From: Mycolicibacterium agri
Lineage (GTDB): Bacteria > Actinomycetota > Actinomycetes > Mycobacteriales > Mycobacteriaceae
Length of the DNA stretch: 64,000 bases
Reading direction: 5' to 3'
Assembly (NCBI RefSeq): GCF_002553505.1
Contig: NZ_PDCP01000021.1
Location: forward strand, 31,613 to 95,612
This document shows, in pieces, positions 1 through 9,240 of this stretch; position 1 is the first letter of the stretch; the number at the start of each line of letters is the position of its first letter. The translations under genes and the position numbers were made by a program. The notes beneath the pieces were generated by a model, which did not search any database, was not told where the DNA came from, and saw only the letters and a list, made by a program, of their open reading frames with translations.

Positions 1-1249
1 CGAATTGCCGAGTGGCGTCGTGATTGCCGTGCGCGGTCAGCAGCCGCTCCAGCGCCAGTGCCTGCACACTGATCACCGGTTGGGTCATGCGCAGGTCCTG
101 CCCGAGGCTCAACGTGGCGCGGGTGTCGGCCATCGCCTGCGGAAGCTCGGCGGCATCGCGCACCGTGCGGCTGACGGCCGCGCAGAGCCGCGACTGCGGC
201 CACAGTTCGGCCAGCGCCGTATGACGCACGGAATGGGCGAGATTGGGCTCCACCGCCTCGTCGGGTCGGGCCAGGAGCCCGCACAGCACACCGTCAACGA
301 GGCCGAACACGCCGTAACCGACGCTGCCAACGATCGCGTCGACGATGCGCGCGCCCGATTCGACTCGCGTCGGATCCACTGCGATACACGCGTATTGGTG
401 ATCCGACGTTGCCACGCCTGCGGCCAGCAGCCGCGACTCGAGGGTCCGGAGGTCGGTGGGTTCGTTGGCGACGAGGTGGTGCAGCAGCACCTGCTGTGCG
501 CGTAAACCCGCGGAGACGTCCTTCTGTTCGCGGATGAGGCACAGGCCCAAGACGGTGGGCGCGCGATCCATCACCGCCTCGACCAGCCCGACGGGAATCC
601 CGGCCGTACCGACCGTCAGCCGGCCCCACGCCGTGCCCTCCACGAGCACGGGCGCCTCGGAGGTCGGCTCGTCATCGCGCGGTTCGGTGCGGCCCGCAGC
701 GACGACGACCCGGCCTGCGTAGTCGCTGAGCCGCGCCCAGGTGCCCAGCGCGGACGCGACGTGGTCGATGAGTTCTTCGAGGGATGCGCCGCGGGCCAGC
801 GCCTCGGACAGGGCGCGGGAGATTTCGTCGGCGTGGCGCAGCCGGGCGACCGAGCGGTCGATGACCTCGCTGTTGACGGCCTCGGCGACCTCGGTGAAGC
901 GCAGCACCGGCTGCAGTTCGACGATCGGCAGCCCCACCGCAACGGCCTCGTCGACCATTTCGTCGGGAACGTTCGCGAATGTTCTGCCCACCTCGAAACA
1001 CAGTGCGGCGACGCCGCTTTCGGCGAGCCTGCGCACGTAGAGCCGACGCGCGGTTTCGTCGACGCCGACAAGTCCGACGCCGTTGGTCAACAGCAGTTCA
1101 TCGCCGCGCAGCAGGGGAGCGATGTCGTAGAGGTCGGCGGTGTGCACCCAGCGCACGGCGTGGTCGAGGTGATCGTGGCCGCTGAGCACCGACGGGCGGG
1201 CGGGCCGCAACAGCGGGTGCTCGAGGACATGGCGAAGGATCAGGGCCAT
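1..1249 (-). CDS. PucR-family transcriptional regulator (C-terminus cut by window edge)
   Basis: A minus-strand reading frame runs open from ATG at 1249 to the window edge, giving 416 codons and no stop. The N-terminus (MALILRHVLEHPLLRPA) and the following stretch with a DLYDIAPLLRGDELLLTNG motif match the PucR N-terminal ligand-sensing domain. The C-terminal helix-turn-helix of PucR proteins, expected in roughly the next 80-90 residues, lies outside the window. The gene diverges from the epimerase operon starting at 1367, so it probably controls that operon; this is inferred from position. It resembles in architecture the second PucR regulator at 5366-6859. Family members usually respond to purine breakdown products or other nitrogen compounds, but the ligand cannot be read from the sequence. 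Confidence 0.85.
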   Translation of the reverse strand, partial: MALILRHVLEHPLLRPARPSVLSGHDHLDHAVRWVHTADLYDIAPLLRGDELLLTNGVGLVGVDETARRLYVRRLAESGVAALCFEVGRTFANVPDEMVDEAVAVGLPIVELQPVLRFTEVAEAVNSEVIDRSVARLRHADEISRALSEALARGASLEELIDHVASALGTWARLSDYAGRVVVAAGRTEPRDDEPTSEAPVLVEGTAWGRLTVGTAGIPVGLVEAVMDRAPTVLGLCLIREQKDVSAGLRAQQVLLHHLVANEPTDLRTLESRLLAAGVATSDHQYACIAVDPTRVESGARIVDAIVGSVGYGVFGLVDGVLCGLLARPDEAVEPNLAHSVRHTALAELWPQSRLCAAVSRTVRDAAELPQAMADTRATLSLGQDLRMTQPVISVQALALERLLTAHGNHDATRQF

Positions 1250-1366
1250 GAGACATTGTGACCCATAACACGCCGCAAATATGTGACATCGCGTCCGTTG
1301 CTGATGGCCAGCAGCGGTTGCATGCTGAGGCGACCTCGATCTCGACGTCGATCTCAGGAGCGCAAG
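1250..1366. promoter_or_regulatory. Divergent intergenic region between pucR-like gene and epimerase operon
   Basis: These 117 bp separate two divergent genes and must hold both promoters. An imperfect inverted repeat lies at 1295-1303 and 1309-1317 (CCGTTGCTG, spacer ATGGC, CAGCAGCGG; 8 of 9 pairs). Two direct copies of TGTGAC occur near 1257-1262 and 1282-1287. Either could be a regulator site; the assignment is inference. The ribosome-binding site CAGGAG at 1355-1360 fixes the epimerase start at ATG 1367. Confidence 0.4.
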
Positions 1367-2281
1367 ATGACCACTCTGGTAACGGGCGGCCGCGGCTTCG
1401 TCGGACGCCAGCTGGTCGACCAGCTGCTGGCCGACGGGGTCAAGGTCGTCAGCTACAACCGCGACTTCGCGGTCGACGACCGAGACGGCCTGACCGTGGT
1501 TCAGGGCGAACTGTTCGACTTTCCGCGTCTGACCGAGACGCTGAACCGCCACAGCGTCGACCGCATCATCCACACCGCGGGGCAGAGTCATCCCGGCGTG
1601 TCCGTCGAGTTGCCGTGGACGACGTTCAAGGCCAATGCCGAAGGCACCCTTGCCGTTTACGAAGCCGCGCGAGCGACGGGAGTGCGCCGCATCGTGAACT
1701 TCTCCTCCGAATGCGCGCTGGGTAATCTGCCGACCGATGTCGCGGTGACGGTGGACGTCACGCCGCGACCGACCACGCCGTACGGGGTCACCAAGGTCGC
1801 CGGTGAAATGTTCGGCGCCGTCTACAACTCGCTCTACGACATGGAGATCGTGTCGCTGCGGATCACCGAGATCTACGGCCCCGGCTTGTGGATGCCGAGC
1901 CTGCTCGGTGACATGATTCGCGCCGGCCTGCGCGGCGAAACCTTCCGGCTCGAAGCAGGCGGTGATCACCCATTCCAGTTCGTGCACGTCTGCGACGTGG
2001 CCGCCGCGGCGCGGCTGGCCGCCACAGCCTCGACCCTGACCCAGCCGGTGTACAACGTCTCGGGCGGGCGTCAGATCACCGTGGCCGAAACGGCGAAACT
2101 GCTCGAGCGGCACCTTCCGGGCAGCCGCTACGAGATCGGCCCGGGTCTGCTTCCGCAGTGGGACAGCCAAGGCCCTTACGACTTGACCGCATCCAAGCGC
2201 GATCTCGGCTACTCGCCGTCGTGGTCGCTGGAACGCGGCATCGTCGACCAGATCGAGTGGCTGCGGGGTCAACATGGCTGA
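1367..2281 (+). CDS. NAD-dependent epimerase/dehydratase (extended SDR)
   Basis: The 304-residue protein has the nucleotide-binding motif TGGRGFVG at residues 5-12 and the catalytic YGVTK (Tyr about 139, Lys about 143). Its length is that of an extended short-chain dehydrogenase of the GalE/UDP-sugar epimerase group. The start is ATG 1367, placed 6 bp after CAGGAG; the frame continues upstream to 1283 but that part lacks a ribosome site and is low-complexity arginine-rich. It is first in an operon with an SDR (8-bp overlap), an APC permease and a creatininase-family enzyme. The likely role is oxidation, reduction or epimerisation of a hydroxylated substrate brought in by the permease. The exact substrate cannot be deduced. 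Confidence 0.85.
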   Translation: MTTLVTGGRGFVGRQLVDQLLADGVKVVSYNRDFAVDDRDGLTVVQGELFDFPRLTETLNRHSVDRIIHTAGQSHPGVSVELPWTTFKANAEGTLAVYEAARATGVRRIVNFSSECALGNLPTDVAVTVDVTPRPTTPYGVTKVAGEMFGAVYNSLYDMEIVSLRITEIYGPGLWMPSLLGDMIRAGLRGETFRLEAGGDHPFQFVHVCDVAAAARLAATASTLTQPVYNVSGGRQITVAETAKLLERHLPGSRYEIGPGLLPQWDSQGPYDLTASKRDLGYSPSWSLERGIVDQIEWLRGQHG

Positions 2282-3095
2282 GATGAGCGGCCGCGTCGCG
2301 CTGGTCACCGGCGCGGCCTCCGGCATCGGATTGGCCAGCGCCGAAGCCCTCGCGCGCAACGGCGCGGCCGTGGCGCTGCTGTCCCGTCCCGGCGATGACC
2401 TGGAAACGGCAGCGGCTCGCGTCCGCGGTTGTGGCGGCAGCGTTGTCACAGTCGCCGCCGACGTCGCCGACTCCGCCGCCGTTCGAGAGGCATTCGATCG
2501 GGTGGAACGGGATCTGGGCCCGATCGACGCCGTCCACAACAACGCGGGGATCTCAGTGGTTTCCCCCCTTGTCGACACCAGCGACGAGGTGTTTCGCCGA
2601 CTCGTGGATACCAATCTCGCGGGAACGTTTTTCGTGCTGCGCGAGGCGGCGCGGGTGATGCAGCCGCGACGATCGGGCGCGATCGTCAACACCGCCTCCG
2701 AGTTGGCCCTCATCGGGCAGGCCGGCTATGTGGCCTATACCGCCACCAAGGGCGCGATTCTGGCCATGACCCGCAGCGCCGCAGCCGAATTGGCCTCCTG
2801 GGGAATTCGGGTCAACGCGGTGTGCCCCGGCACCACGAAGACGCCGATGTTTCTCGCCGAGTTCGACGGTGCCGCCGATCCGGACGCGGAGTTGGCCGAC
2901 AACGCCGCCAGCGTCGCCATGCAGCGCATCGCCGAGCCCGCCGAGATCGCCGAGGCCGTCGTCTTTCTGCTGTCGCAGCGCGCCGGCTACATCACCGGCA
3001 CCCATCTAGTCGCCGATGGCGGTCGCACCTCGTGCGTGTCCGCCGGATCCATCGGAGTCGCAACACCACCGTCGCACACAACCGGAGAATCCTGA
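2274..3095 (+). CDS. SDR family NAD(P)-dependent oxidoreductase
   Basis: A classical short-chain dehydrogenase of 273 residues. The cofactor motif TGAASGIG is at residues 12-19, NNAG follows the fourth strand, and the catalytic YTATK is at residues 155-159. ATG 2274 lies inside the end of the epimerase gene, indicating translational coupling. The last 20 residues (after the typical VADGG end) are a tail lacking recognisable features. It is one of three plus-strand classical SDRs in the 1-11 kb catabolic region and probably oxidises a secondary alcohol. Substrate unknown. Confidence 0.9.
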   Translation: MAEMSGRVALVTGAASGIGLASAEALARNGAAVALLSRPGDDLETAAARVRGCGGSVVTVAADVADSAAVREAFDRVERDLGPIDAVHNNAGISVVSPLVDTSDEVFRRLVDTNLAGTFFVLREAARVMQPRRSGAIVNTASELALIGQAGYVAYTATKGAILAMTRSAAAELASWGIRVNAVCPGTTKTPMFLAEFDGAADPDAELADNAASVAMQRIAEPAEIAEAVVFLLSQRAGYITGTHLVADGGRTSCVSAGSIGVATPPSHTTGES

Positions 3096-4525
3096 TGAGC
3101 GAATCCTCAACGCCGCCACCGTCTTCGCGCCTCGAGCAGCTGGGCTACTCGCAACAACTGGTCCGTCGACTCAACATTCCGGAGGTCGTCGGGCTCGCCA
3201 TGGCGGACGTGTCACCGACGATGGCGGTGCTGTTCCTGTCGGCCGGGGTGTTCGTCATCGGCGGCACATTCTCGATCGGCGCGGGCCTGATCCTGTCGGC
3301 CGTCGTCGTGTTGATCTCGCTGTGTCTGGCCGAGTTGGCGGGCATGTTCCCGATCGCGGGCGGCATGTACTCGTTGGTGCGGAAGGTGCTTCCAGGACCG
3401 TTCTCGTGGATCACCATGTTCAACTACCTGATCCAGGGGATCGTGATCCCGGCGAGCATCGCCCTCGGCATGGTGGGTTTTCTGCGAGACCTGTTTCCGG
3501 GCTTGGGTTTTCCCGACACTGTGGTTGCCGTCGTGCTGCTAGGGCTGGCAACGGCGATCGCGCTGACCAAGGTGGAGGTCGGCGCGTGGGCTACCGGGGC
3601 GATGGTGATCGTCGAGTGCATCGTGCTCGGCATCGTCACGGTCGCGGCGCTGGCGCATCCGCATCAGAACCTCGCCGAGGTCACCTTTCATCCCACGGTG
3701 TTGAGCAACGGCGAACTCGTCGCGGTCGGTTTCGCCGTGATGCTGGCGACGCTGGCCCCGGCGTTCAATGTGATCAACGGCTATGACGCCGCGCTGGGTT
3801 TCTCCGAAGAACTCAAGGGCGGCGAGCGCAACATCGCCAAGGCGGTCATCATCTCGGCGGTGCTGGCATGCGTGCTGATCATGGTTCCGCTGATCTCGGC
3901 GCTGATCGCTGCGCCCGATCTGAAGGAGTTCTTCAGCGCCCCTGCCCCCGTCGTGTACTCGGTGGAGGCATCGTTGGGCGACAGGGCGCGCATCATCGTC
4001 GACATCGGTGTGGCGATCGCGTTGTTCAACGCGATGGTGTCCCTGCTGATGTACTTCGGGCGCGGCGTCTACACCACCGGCCGTGACGCGATGTGGCCGG
4101 CAGCGGTGAACCGGGTGCTCGGTTCCATCAACAGGTTCCATGTGCCCGGCGCAGGCATCATGTGCCTTGCGGTACCCGCCGCGGTGCTGGTGTTCACCTC
4201 CGCGCTGAACTTCCTGATCATCTTCGCGGGCACCGTGATCGCGGCGGTGTACTTCTGCATCGGCATGGCCGCGTTCTGGAGCCGGCGGTCGATGCCCGAC
4301 GAGCCGCGGCCGTACCGGATGCCGCTGTGGCCGCTGCCGCCGGTGGCGGTGATCGTCTTCACCGGAATTGCGTTGGCCACCCAGGAGACGCAGTACCTTG
4401 TCGCCGAAGTGGTGCTGATCGCGCTAGCGTTGGCGGCCTGGGCCGGTTCCAAGCGGTGGTCGCCGCGACCTGCGCCCGCCGTGCCGCACGACGTGTCGGA
4501 GCGGGGGCTGGACCCGATCGCGTGA
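3095..4525 (+). CDS. APC superfamily amino acid/polyamine permease
   Basis: The 476-residue protein is a multi-spanning membrane transporter with about twelve hydrophobic segments. The stretch IPEVVGLAMADVSPTMAV begins the first membrane helix, as in amino acid-polyamine-organocation (APC) permeases. The start ATG 3095 overlaps the SDR stop codon (TGATG). The reading frame extends upstream of this start, but that part is the out-of-frame shadow of the SDR. It is followed at 68 bp by the creatininase-family gene. The arrangement suggests uptake of the nitrogenous substrate processed by the neighbouring enzymes. The second APC permease (7096-8559) is not a close copy. Confidence 0.88.
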   Translation: MSESSTPPPSSRLEQLGYSQQLVRRLNIPEVVGLAMADVSPTMAVLFLSAGVFVIGGTFSIGAGLILSAVVVLISLCLAELAGMFPIAGGMYSLVRKVLPGPFSWITMFNYLIQGIVIPASIALGMVGFLRDLFPGLGFPDTVVAVVLLGLATAIALTKVEVGAWATGAMVIVECIVLGIVTVAALAHPHQNLAEVTFHPTVLSNGELVAVGFAVMLATLAPAFNVINGYDAALGFSEELKGGERNIAKAVIISAVLACVLIMVPLISALIAAPDLKEFFSAPAPVVYSVEASLGDRARIIVDIGVAIALFNAMVSLLMYFGRGVYTTGRDAMWPAAVNRVLGSINRFHVPGAGIMCLAVPAAVLVFTSALNFLIIFAGTVIAAVYFCIGMAAFWSRRSMPDEPRPYRMPLWPLPPVAVIVFTGIALATQETQYLVAEVVLIALALAAWAGSKRWSPRPAPAVPHDVSERGLDPIA

Positions 4526-4592
4526 AAACCTTGGCAACCGGAATGTCAATCGCGGACGGCGCCGAAAGCCGTTCATGGAAGGAGAGTTTAAA

Positions 4593-5360
4593 ATGAGCGC
4601 CGACGCCGGGCCGCGGGTCTATCAGGATATGACGTGGGAGGAGATCTCCGCCGCCGCGGCCGCCGACCTTCCCGTCGCGATACCGATCGGCGCCACGGAG
4701 CAGCACGGCCGCCATCTTCCGGTGTGCACCGACTGGGTGCTGCCGCAGCGGGTGCTGTGCGAGGCGGCCCGTCTGCGCGACTTCGTCGTCGGCCCGTTCG
4801 TGCCGTTCGGTTACCGCAGCCGGCCGGGCAGCGGAGGGGGACAGCACTTTCCCGGCACGATCTCGTTGCGCGCCACGACGTTCATGAGTGTGCTCGAAGA
4901 CATCCTCAGCGAGCTCAAGCGCGGCGGCTTCAACAACATCGTGCTCTACAACTGGCATTTCGAAAACACCGGATTCGTCTACGAGCCGGCTTTCCTCGTG
5001 TCGGAACGGCATCCCGGCCTCAAGGTCGTCGTCGTCGAGGATGTATTTCCCGAATTCACGTCTGAGCGGCGAAATATATTGTGGCCTGACGGTTTTCCCG
5101 GGTTGGCGCTCGAGCATGCCGCCGTCATCGAGACGTCGCTGTGGATGTATCATGACGAGTCCGCGGTGCGCACCGACCGGATGGCGCCCGACGCCCCGCA
5201 ACGCGTGGTCAATCATGACGTGCTGCCGATCGACACCCGCATGTCGACCGCGAGCGGCTCGCTGTCCTCGCCGATGGGCGCCAGCGCCGAAGTGGGCAAG
5301 CTACTCACCGAATGGCTGGTTGAGCGCGTCGTCGCCATCATCGACGAGGAATTCGGGTAG
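4593..5360 (+). CDS. Creatininase-family amidohydrolase
   Basis: The 255-residue protein carries the metal-binding pattern of the creatininase family: GATEQHGRHLPVCTD supplies Glu, His and Asp near residues 34-45, and NWHFEN supplies His and Glu near 118-120. Family members hydrolyse cyclic amides or related bonds (creatininase, FAPy deformylase, 3-dehydro-scyllo-inosose hydrolase, MftE). The start is ATG 4593 behind the strong site GGAAGGAGAG at 4577-4586. No mftA-D genes are nearby, so this is not the mycofactocin enzyme. The stretch near 5070-5083 (AATATATTG) uses codons that are rare in the surroundings. Substrate unknown. Confidence 0.88.
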   Translation: MSADAGPRVYQDMTWEEISAAAAADLPVAIPIGATEQHGRHLPVCTDWVLPQRVLCEAARLRDFVVGPFVPFGYRSRPGSGGGQHFPGTISLRATTFMSVLEDILSELKRGGFNNIVLYNWHFENTGFVYEPAFLVSERHPGLKVVVVEDVFPEFTSERRNILWPDGFPGLALEHAAVIETSLWMYHDESAVRTDRMAPDAPQRVVNHDVLPIDTRMSTASGSLSSPMGASAEVGKLLTEWLVERVVAIIDEEFG

Positions 5361-5365
5361 CGCCG

Positions 5366-6859
5366 TCAGTCGGGAACGGCGAGCAGGTCTCGGGCGCGCA
5401 GGGCCAACCAGAACTCGGCCAGCGTCGCCGTGTCGGCGATGCGCCTGCCGGTCATCTCCTCGATCCGCTGAATGCGGTATACGACGGTCTGGCGGTGTAC
5501 CCCGAGTTCCCTGCTGGTGCGCAACCACGAACGTTCACATCGCAGGTAGGTGTCCAGAGTGGTGACTAGCTCGCTGGAATGCGTTGCGTCATAGTCGATC
5601 AGGACACCCAAGACCCTGTCGACGACGACGCGCGCGTCTTCCGGATCGCCCAACGCCGAGAACAGTCGGGCGTCGGCGAGCCGCGCAGTTCGCCGCGAGG
5701 TGCTGACGGCCAGGCGCACCGCCCACGTCGCCTCACGCACCGCATTCGGAGCGCGCGACGGGCGTCCCAGCGGCTCGCTGATGCCGAGGGTGGCCTGGTC
5801 GCCGAGCCGCTGTTCGAGCACCTCGAGCGAGGTGTCGGTGACGGGCATCAGGGCGTAGAGCAGTTCACCCCGGCGCAGCAGTAGGTGGGGCACCGAGCGA
5901 CGGCCGAGGCCCAGATGCAGCCGGCGCTCCGCCGTCGCCGAAACGCCCTCGGCGGCAACCACACAGCTTGTCACCGCGTCGATTCCACGTTCGCCGAGTT
6001 CTCGGTCGCCCTCGCGGTCGCTCATCCTGCCGTCGCACAGCTGGCTCATCACCTCGGCGCCGATGCGCCGGTCGTGCTCGCGGCGCGCATTCTGCTGCGC
6101 CAGCAGCACCGCAACCGCGGACGCAAGGTGCTGGAGATGAACCAACTCTGTCGAAGGGCCGCGAAACGCGTACGTGGACAACACCGTCGGCTGCTCGTCG
6201 GGCACCTCGACCACGAGGGCGCGCTGTTGCGCGGCATTCACGTGCAGGACACCGGGGATCGCGCCGCGGCGGTGCGCTATCTCGGAGACGATCGCATCCC
6301 GAAGGTCGTCCGGCGGCGGATCCGAGGCGTCCAGTGCGACGGCGCCGGTGGCGGCGTCGAGAACCGCGATCCGACACGACAGGTCGCGCTCCAGCTGTGC
6401 CAACACATTTGCGGGCGCGGGATGTGCCATCGACTGGCGGATCACGTTGTAGACACGCTCGGTTACGGCGATCCGCCCGCTGCCGGCAGCGTCGGCCACG
6501 GCCCGCCCGATCGAGGAGAAGCCAACCGAATAGGGCACCACCATGAGCGGAAAGGCCAGTTGGTCGGCCAGCGCCACCGCCTCGGGGGTCAGTTCCGGGG
6601 TGGCGGCGTCCAGCCCGATCACCATGCCGCAGATGCCGTTCTCCGCAGCCCCGCGGATCAACGCCGTCTGGCCGCGCACGGATTCAGGCAGCGTCTGTCC
6701 GTTCTTCATCAACAACTCGCCGCCGGCCAGGTAGCTCCACGGCTCCTCGAGATCGGAGGTCTGCGCCCACGTCACCGGCGTGTCAAGGCCGTCACCGCCA
6801 CCCTTCAGCGTGAGCCGCAGATGCGGGGTCTCGAGCAGATCGCGAACCCGATACGCCAT
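5366..6859 (-). CDS. PucR-family transcriptional regulator
   Basis: The complete 497-residue regulator has an N-terminal PucR sensing domain (MAYRVRDLLETPHLRL onward to about residue 150, with GGELLMKNGQTL) and a C-terminal helix-turn-helix of the PucR type around residues 435-490 (SWLRTSRELGVHRQTVVYR). The C-terminus abuts the convergent creatininase gene with a 5-bp gap. Its start faces the APC permease gene at 7096 across 236 bp, where a palindrome at 6995-7021 may be its operator. It likely controls operon 2 (7096-11859), possibly operon 1 as well; this is inferred from position. Confidence 0.92.
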   Translation of the reverse strand: MAYRVRDLLETPHLRLTLKGGGDGLDTPVTWAQTSDLEEPWSYLAGGELLMKNGQTLPESVRGQTALIRGAAENGICGMVIGLDAATPELTPEAVALADQLAFPLMVVPYSVGFSSIGRAVADAAGSGRIAVTERVYNVIRQSMAHPAPANVLAQLERDLSCRIAVLDAATGAVALDASDPPPDDLRDAIVSEIAHRRGAIPGVLHVNAAQQRALVVEVPDEQPTVLSTYAFRGPSTELVHLQHLASAVAVLLAQQNARREHDRRIGAEVMSQLCDGRMSDREGDRELGERGIDAVTSCVVAAEGVSATAERRLHLGLGRRSVPHLLLRRGELLYALMPVTDTSLEVLEQRLGDQATLGISEPLGRPSRAPNAVREATWAVRLAVSTSRRTARLADARLFSALGDPEDARVVVDRVLGVLIDYDATHSSELVTTLDTYLRCERSWLRTSRELGVHRQTVVYRIQRIEEMTGRRIADTATLAEFWLALRARDLLAVPD

Positions 6860-6994
6860 CAGTCACCTGATCGAAACATGCGTTTACGGCGCCGCCTCAA
6901 CACCGCATCGGACGTAAATGAGCAGGTCGAGCACATCGACTCAGGCTCCCGAGCCGGTGTCATCGAGCCGAGCGCCCATCCACTTTAGATGAGC

Positions 6995-7021
6995 GTATGA
7001 ATAGTCGCCTGAAATTCATAC
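6995..7021. promoter_or_regulatory. Palindrome in the divergent pucR/permease region
   Basis: Perfect 8-bp inverted repeat: GTATGAAT at 6995-7002 and ATTCATAC at 7014-7021, separated by 11 bp, so the half-sites lie 19 bp centre to centre. It lies in the 236-bp region (6860-7095) between the divergent PucR regulator and the permease operon, about 75 bp upstream of the permease start. Position and symmetry suit an operator for a dimeric regulator, most simply the adjacent PucR protein. No binding consensus for this subfamily is known to me. Confidence 0.45.
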
Positions 7022-7095
7022 CGTAAGCGTATTCCGTTTCGCGCCCGACCGGCCCAAAGTTGCCGCTGGTATGTCTCTTAGCGACGGGAGCCGAC

Positions 7096-8559
7096 ATGGC
7101 TGAGACGACGGATACGACCACCATTGGACAACCCGCGCCGGAACGTCTGCTGCGCGGATTCAGCTTCCGCTCGGCGCTTTCGCTGGCATTCGCCGACGTG
7201 TCACCGATCGCGGCGGTGTACGCGATCTTCACCCTCGGGTTGTTCGCGGCAGGGCCGAAGTTCTTCTGGGCCTTCCCGATTGTGCTGGTGGGCCAGCTAA
7301 TGGTGGCGGCCGTGTTCGGGGAACTGGCATCGCGCTGGCCGTATGCGGGCAGCGTCTACCAGTGGTCGCGCCACGTCCAGAGCACGACATGGGGCTGGGT
7401 GGCGGCGTGGGCGTACATGTGGGGCCTAACGCTGGCACTCGGCACGCTGTCGTACGCGGCAGGCGGCTTCCTGCTCAACATCTTCGGCGTCGCCGAACCC
7501 GGCCGCTGGCAGATCGCGACGGTGGCGATCGCCATCATCCTGGCCGGCACCTGCATCAACATGGTCGGACGAAAAGTCTTGAAAGCGATGGTGATTGCCA
7601 GCCTCACCTGCGAGGTCATCGGCTCGGTTGGCCTGGGCCTGGTGCTGCTGCTGTTCTATCGGGAAAACCCGTTCTCGGTGCTGTTCTCGAATGCGGGCAT
7701 TCCCGACGCGGCATCGTGGGCATCGGGCCCCATGTTGCTGGCCATCGCCTACGTCGGATGGTCGTTTTTGGGATTCGAGGCCGCCGGTTCGGTGGCCGAG
7801 GAAGTGGACGAGCCTGAACGCAACGTCCCCAAGGCGATCATTCTCGCGCTGTTCCTCGTCGGGATGGTCGTGATGTTTTCTGCTGCAGCGCTTATTCTTT
7901 CGATTCCCGACCTGCCCGGCGTCGTGGCCTCGCAGTCCGGCGATGTCGTCGCCGAGACCCTCGCTGCGCACCTCGGTGCGGGCGTGACCAAACCGCTGCT
8001 GGCCATGTTCGTCATCGGCTTCGTGTCCAGCTTTCTGGCCGTGCAGGCCGCGGTGTCGCGGTGCATCTGGGGTGCGGCCCGTGACGGCAGCCTGCCGGGT
8101 TCGAAGGTGCTGGGCAGACTGGCCGGAGCGGAGCGGCTGCCGGTGAACGCGATCGCCATGACCGCGCTCGTCGCGGTCATCTTCGTTGTCCTGGCGGGCA
8201 CGCAGTTCTACAACATCCTGGTGAATTTCAACATCATCGGGTTCTACATCGCGTTCGGCGTGCCGGTGATCGGCGCAGCCCTGGCGCGGCTCACGGGCAA
8301 GTGGCGGCCGGGCCCGTTCAACCTCGGGCGGTGGGGCGCGCCGGTGACCTACATCGCGTCGCTGTGGATCATCTTCGAGACGGTCAACGTCGCGTGGCCC
8401 CGCACCCAGCCGGGCCAACCCTGGTTCATCAACTGGGCCAGCGTGCTCACCACCGTGGTGCTGGCGTTGGTGGGGATGGGCATCTACCTGTCGGTGCGTC
8501 GCAACATCCAGGCCCCGATCGCGGAACGCCTGGCTGACACACCACCGCCAGCAGAATGA
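7096..8559 (+). CDS. APC superfamily amino acid/polyamine permease
   Basis: A 487-residue membrane transporter with about twelve hydrophobic segments. FSFRSALSLAFADVSPIAAV at the first helix and GWSFLGFEAAGSVAEEVDEP in the middle are typical of APC amino acid permeases. ATG 7096 is chosen because GGGAG lies at 7086-7090; an upstream TTG at 7060 in the same frame has no such site. It leads operon 2: its stop overlaps the next SDR start by 4 bp (ATGA). It probably imports the substrate for the SDRs, ureohydrolase and deacetylase downstream. Confidence 0.88.
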   Translation: MAETTDTTTIGQPAPERLLRGFSFRSALSLAFADVSPIAAVYAIFTLGLFAAGPKFFWAFPIVLVGQLMVAAVFGELASRWPYAGSVYQWSRHVQSTTWGWVAAWAYMWGLTLALGTLSYAAGGFLLNIFGVAEPGRWQIATVAIAIILAGTCINMVGRKVLKAMVIASLTCEVIGSVGLGLVLLLFYRENPFSVLFSNAGIPDAASWASGPMLLAIAYVGWSFLGFEAAGSVAEEVDEPERNVPKAIILALFLVGMVVMFSAAALILSIPDLPGVVASQSGDVVAETLAAHLGAGVTKPLLAMFVIGFVSSFLAVQAAVSRCIWGAARDGSLPGSKVLGRLAGAERLPVNAIAMTALVAVIFVVLAGTQFYNILVNFNIIGFYIAFGVPVIGAALARLTGKWRPGPFNLGRWGAPVTYIASLWIIFETVNVAWPRTQPGQPWFINWASVLTTVVLALVGMGIYLSVRRNIQAPIAERLADTPPPAE

Positions 8560-9239
8560 CCCGCGTCGCCGTCGTCACGGGCGCGTCCTCCGGCATCGGC
8601 GCCGCGATCGCCTCGGCGCTCGCCGAAGATGGCTATCGTGTTGCGGCACTGGACCGTAACGCCGCCGCACCGTACGTCGTCGACGTCGCCGACCAGGCGG
8701 CCGTTGCGGCCGCCGTGAAGACTGTCGCCGCAGATCTCGGGCCGGTCGACGCGGTGGTCAGCGCGGCGGGGCACTACGAGTCCGTGCCGATCGCCGAGAT
8801 CACCCGTGAACAACTGCACCGCATGCTGCGAGTGCATCTCGGGGGGTTGCGAAACGTCACACGCGCCGCCCTGCCGTCGATGATCGACCGTCGCAGAGGC
8901 GCTATTGTGGCCATCACCTCCGAACTCGCCGTTGGCGGCGGCGACGCAGAGGCGCACTACTGCGCGGCCAAGGGCGCGATCATCGGACTGGTGCGCAGCC
9001 TCGCCGCCGAGGTGGCCCCTCATGGCATCCGCGTCAACGCCGTCGCGCCCGGCCCGACCGACACGCCGTTGCTTGCGCCCGACTCGCCCTGGCGAGCAAC
9101 CGAATACCTGTCGACGTTGCCGGCGCGGCGGCTCGCCCGTCCTGACGAAATCGCCGAGGTCGTCCGGTACCTGGTGAGCGAGGACGCCGGTTTCTGTACC
9201 GGTGAGGTGCTCTCGCCGAACAGTGGTGCGGTGATCTGA
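8556..9239 (+). CDS. SDR family oxidoreductase (short)
   Basis: A compact 227-residue short-chain dehydrogenase. TGASSGIG is at residues 8-15, SAAG follows strand four, and HYCAAKG supplies the catalytic Tyr and Lys near 135 and 139. After the glycine-rich motif the sequence is shorter than in most SDRs. It starts in a 4-bp ATGA overlap with the permease gene and ends one base before the next SDR gene starts, so the three are one transcription unit. It probably works in sequence with the next SDR on the imported compound. Confidence 0.88.
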   Translation: MTRVAVVTGASSGIGAAIASALAEDGYRVAALDRNAAAPYVVDVADQAAVAAAVKTVAADLGPVDAVVSAAGHYESVPIAEITREQLHRMLRVHLGGLRNVTRAALPSMIDRRRGAIVAITSELAVGGGDAEAHYCAAKGAIIGLVRSLAAEVAPHGIRVNAVAPGPTDTPLLAPDSPWRATEYLSTLPARRLARPDEIAEVVRYLVSEDAGFCTGEVLSPNSGAVI

Positions 9240-9240
9240 C

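Noticed and set aside
4593..5360. Mycofactocin creatininase MftE
   Set aside because: None of the mycofactocin genes mftA-mftD or mftF are nearby, and the setting is a catabolic operon.
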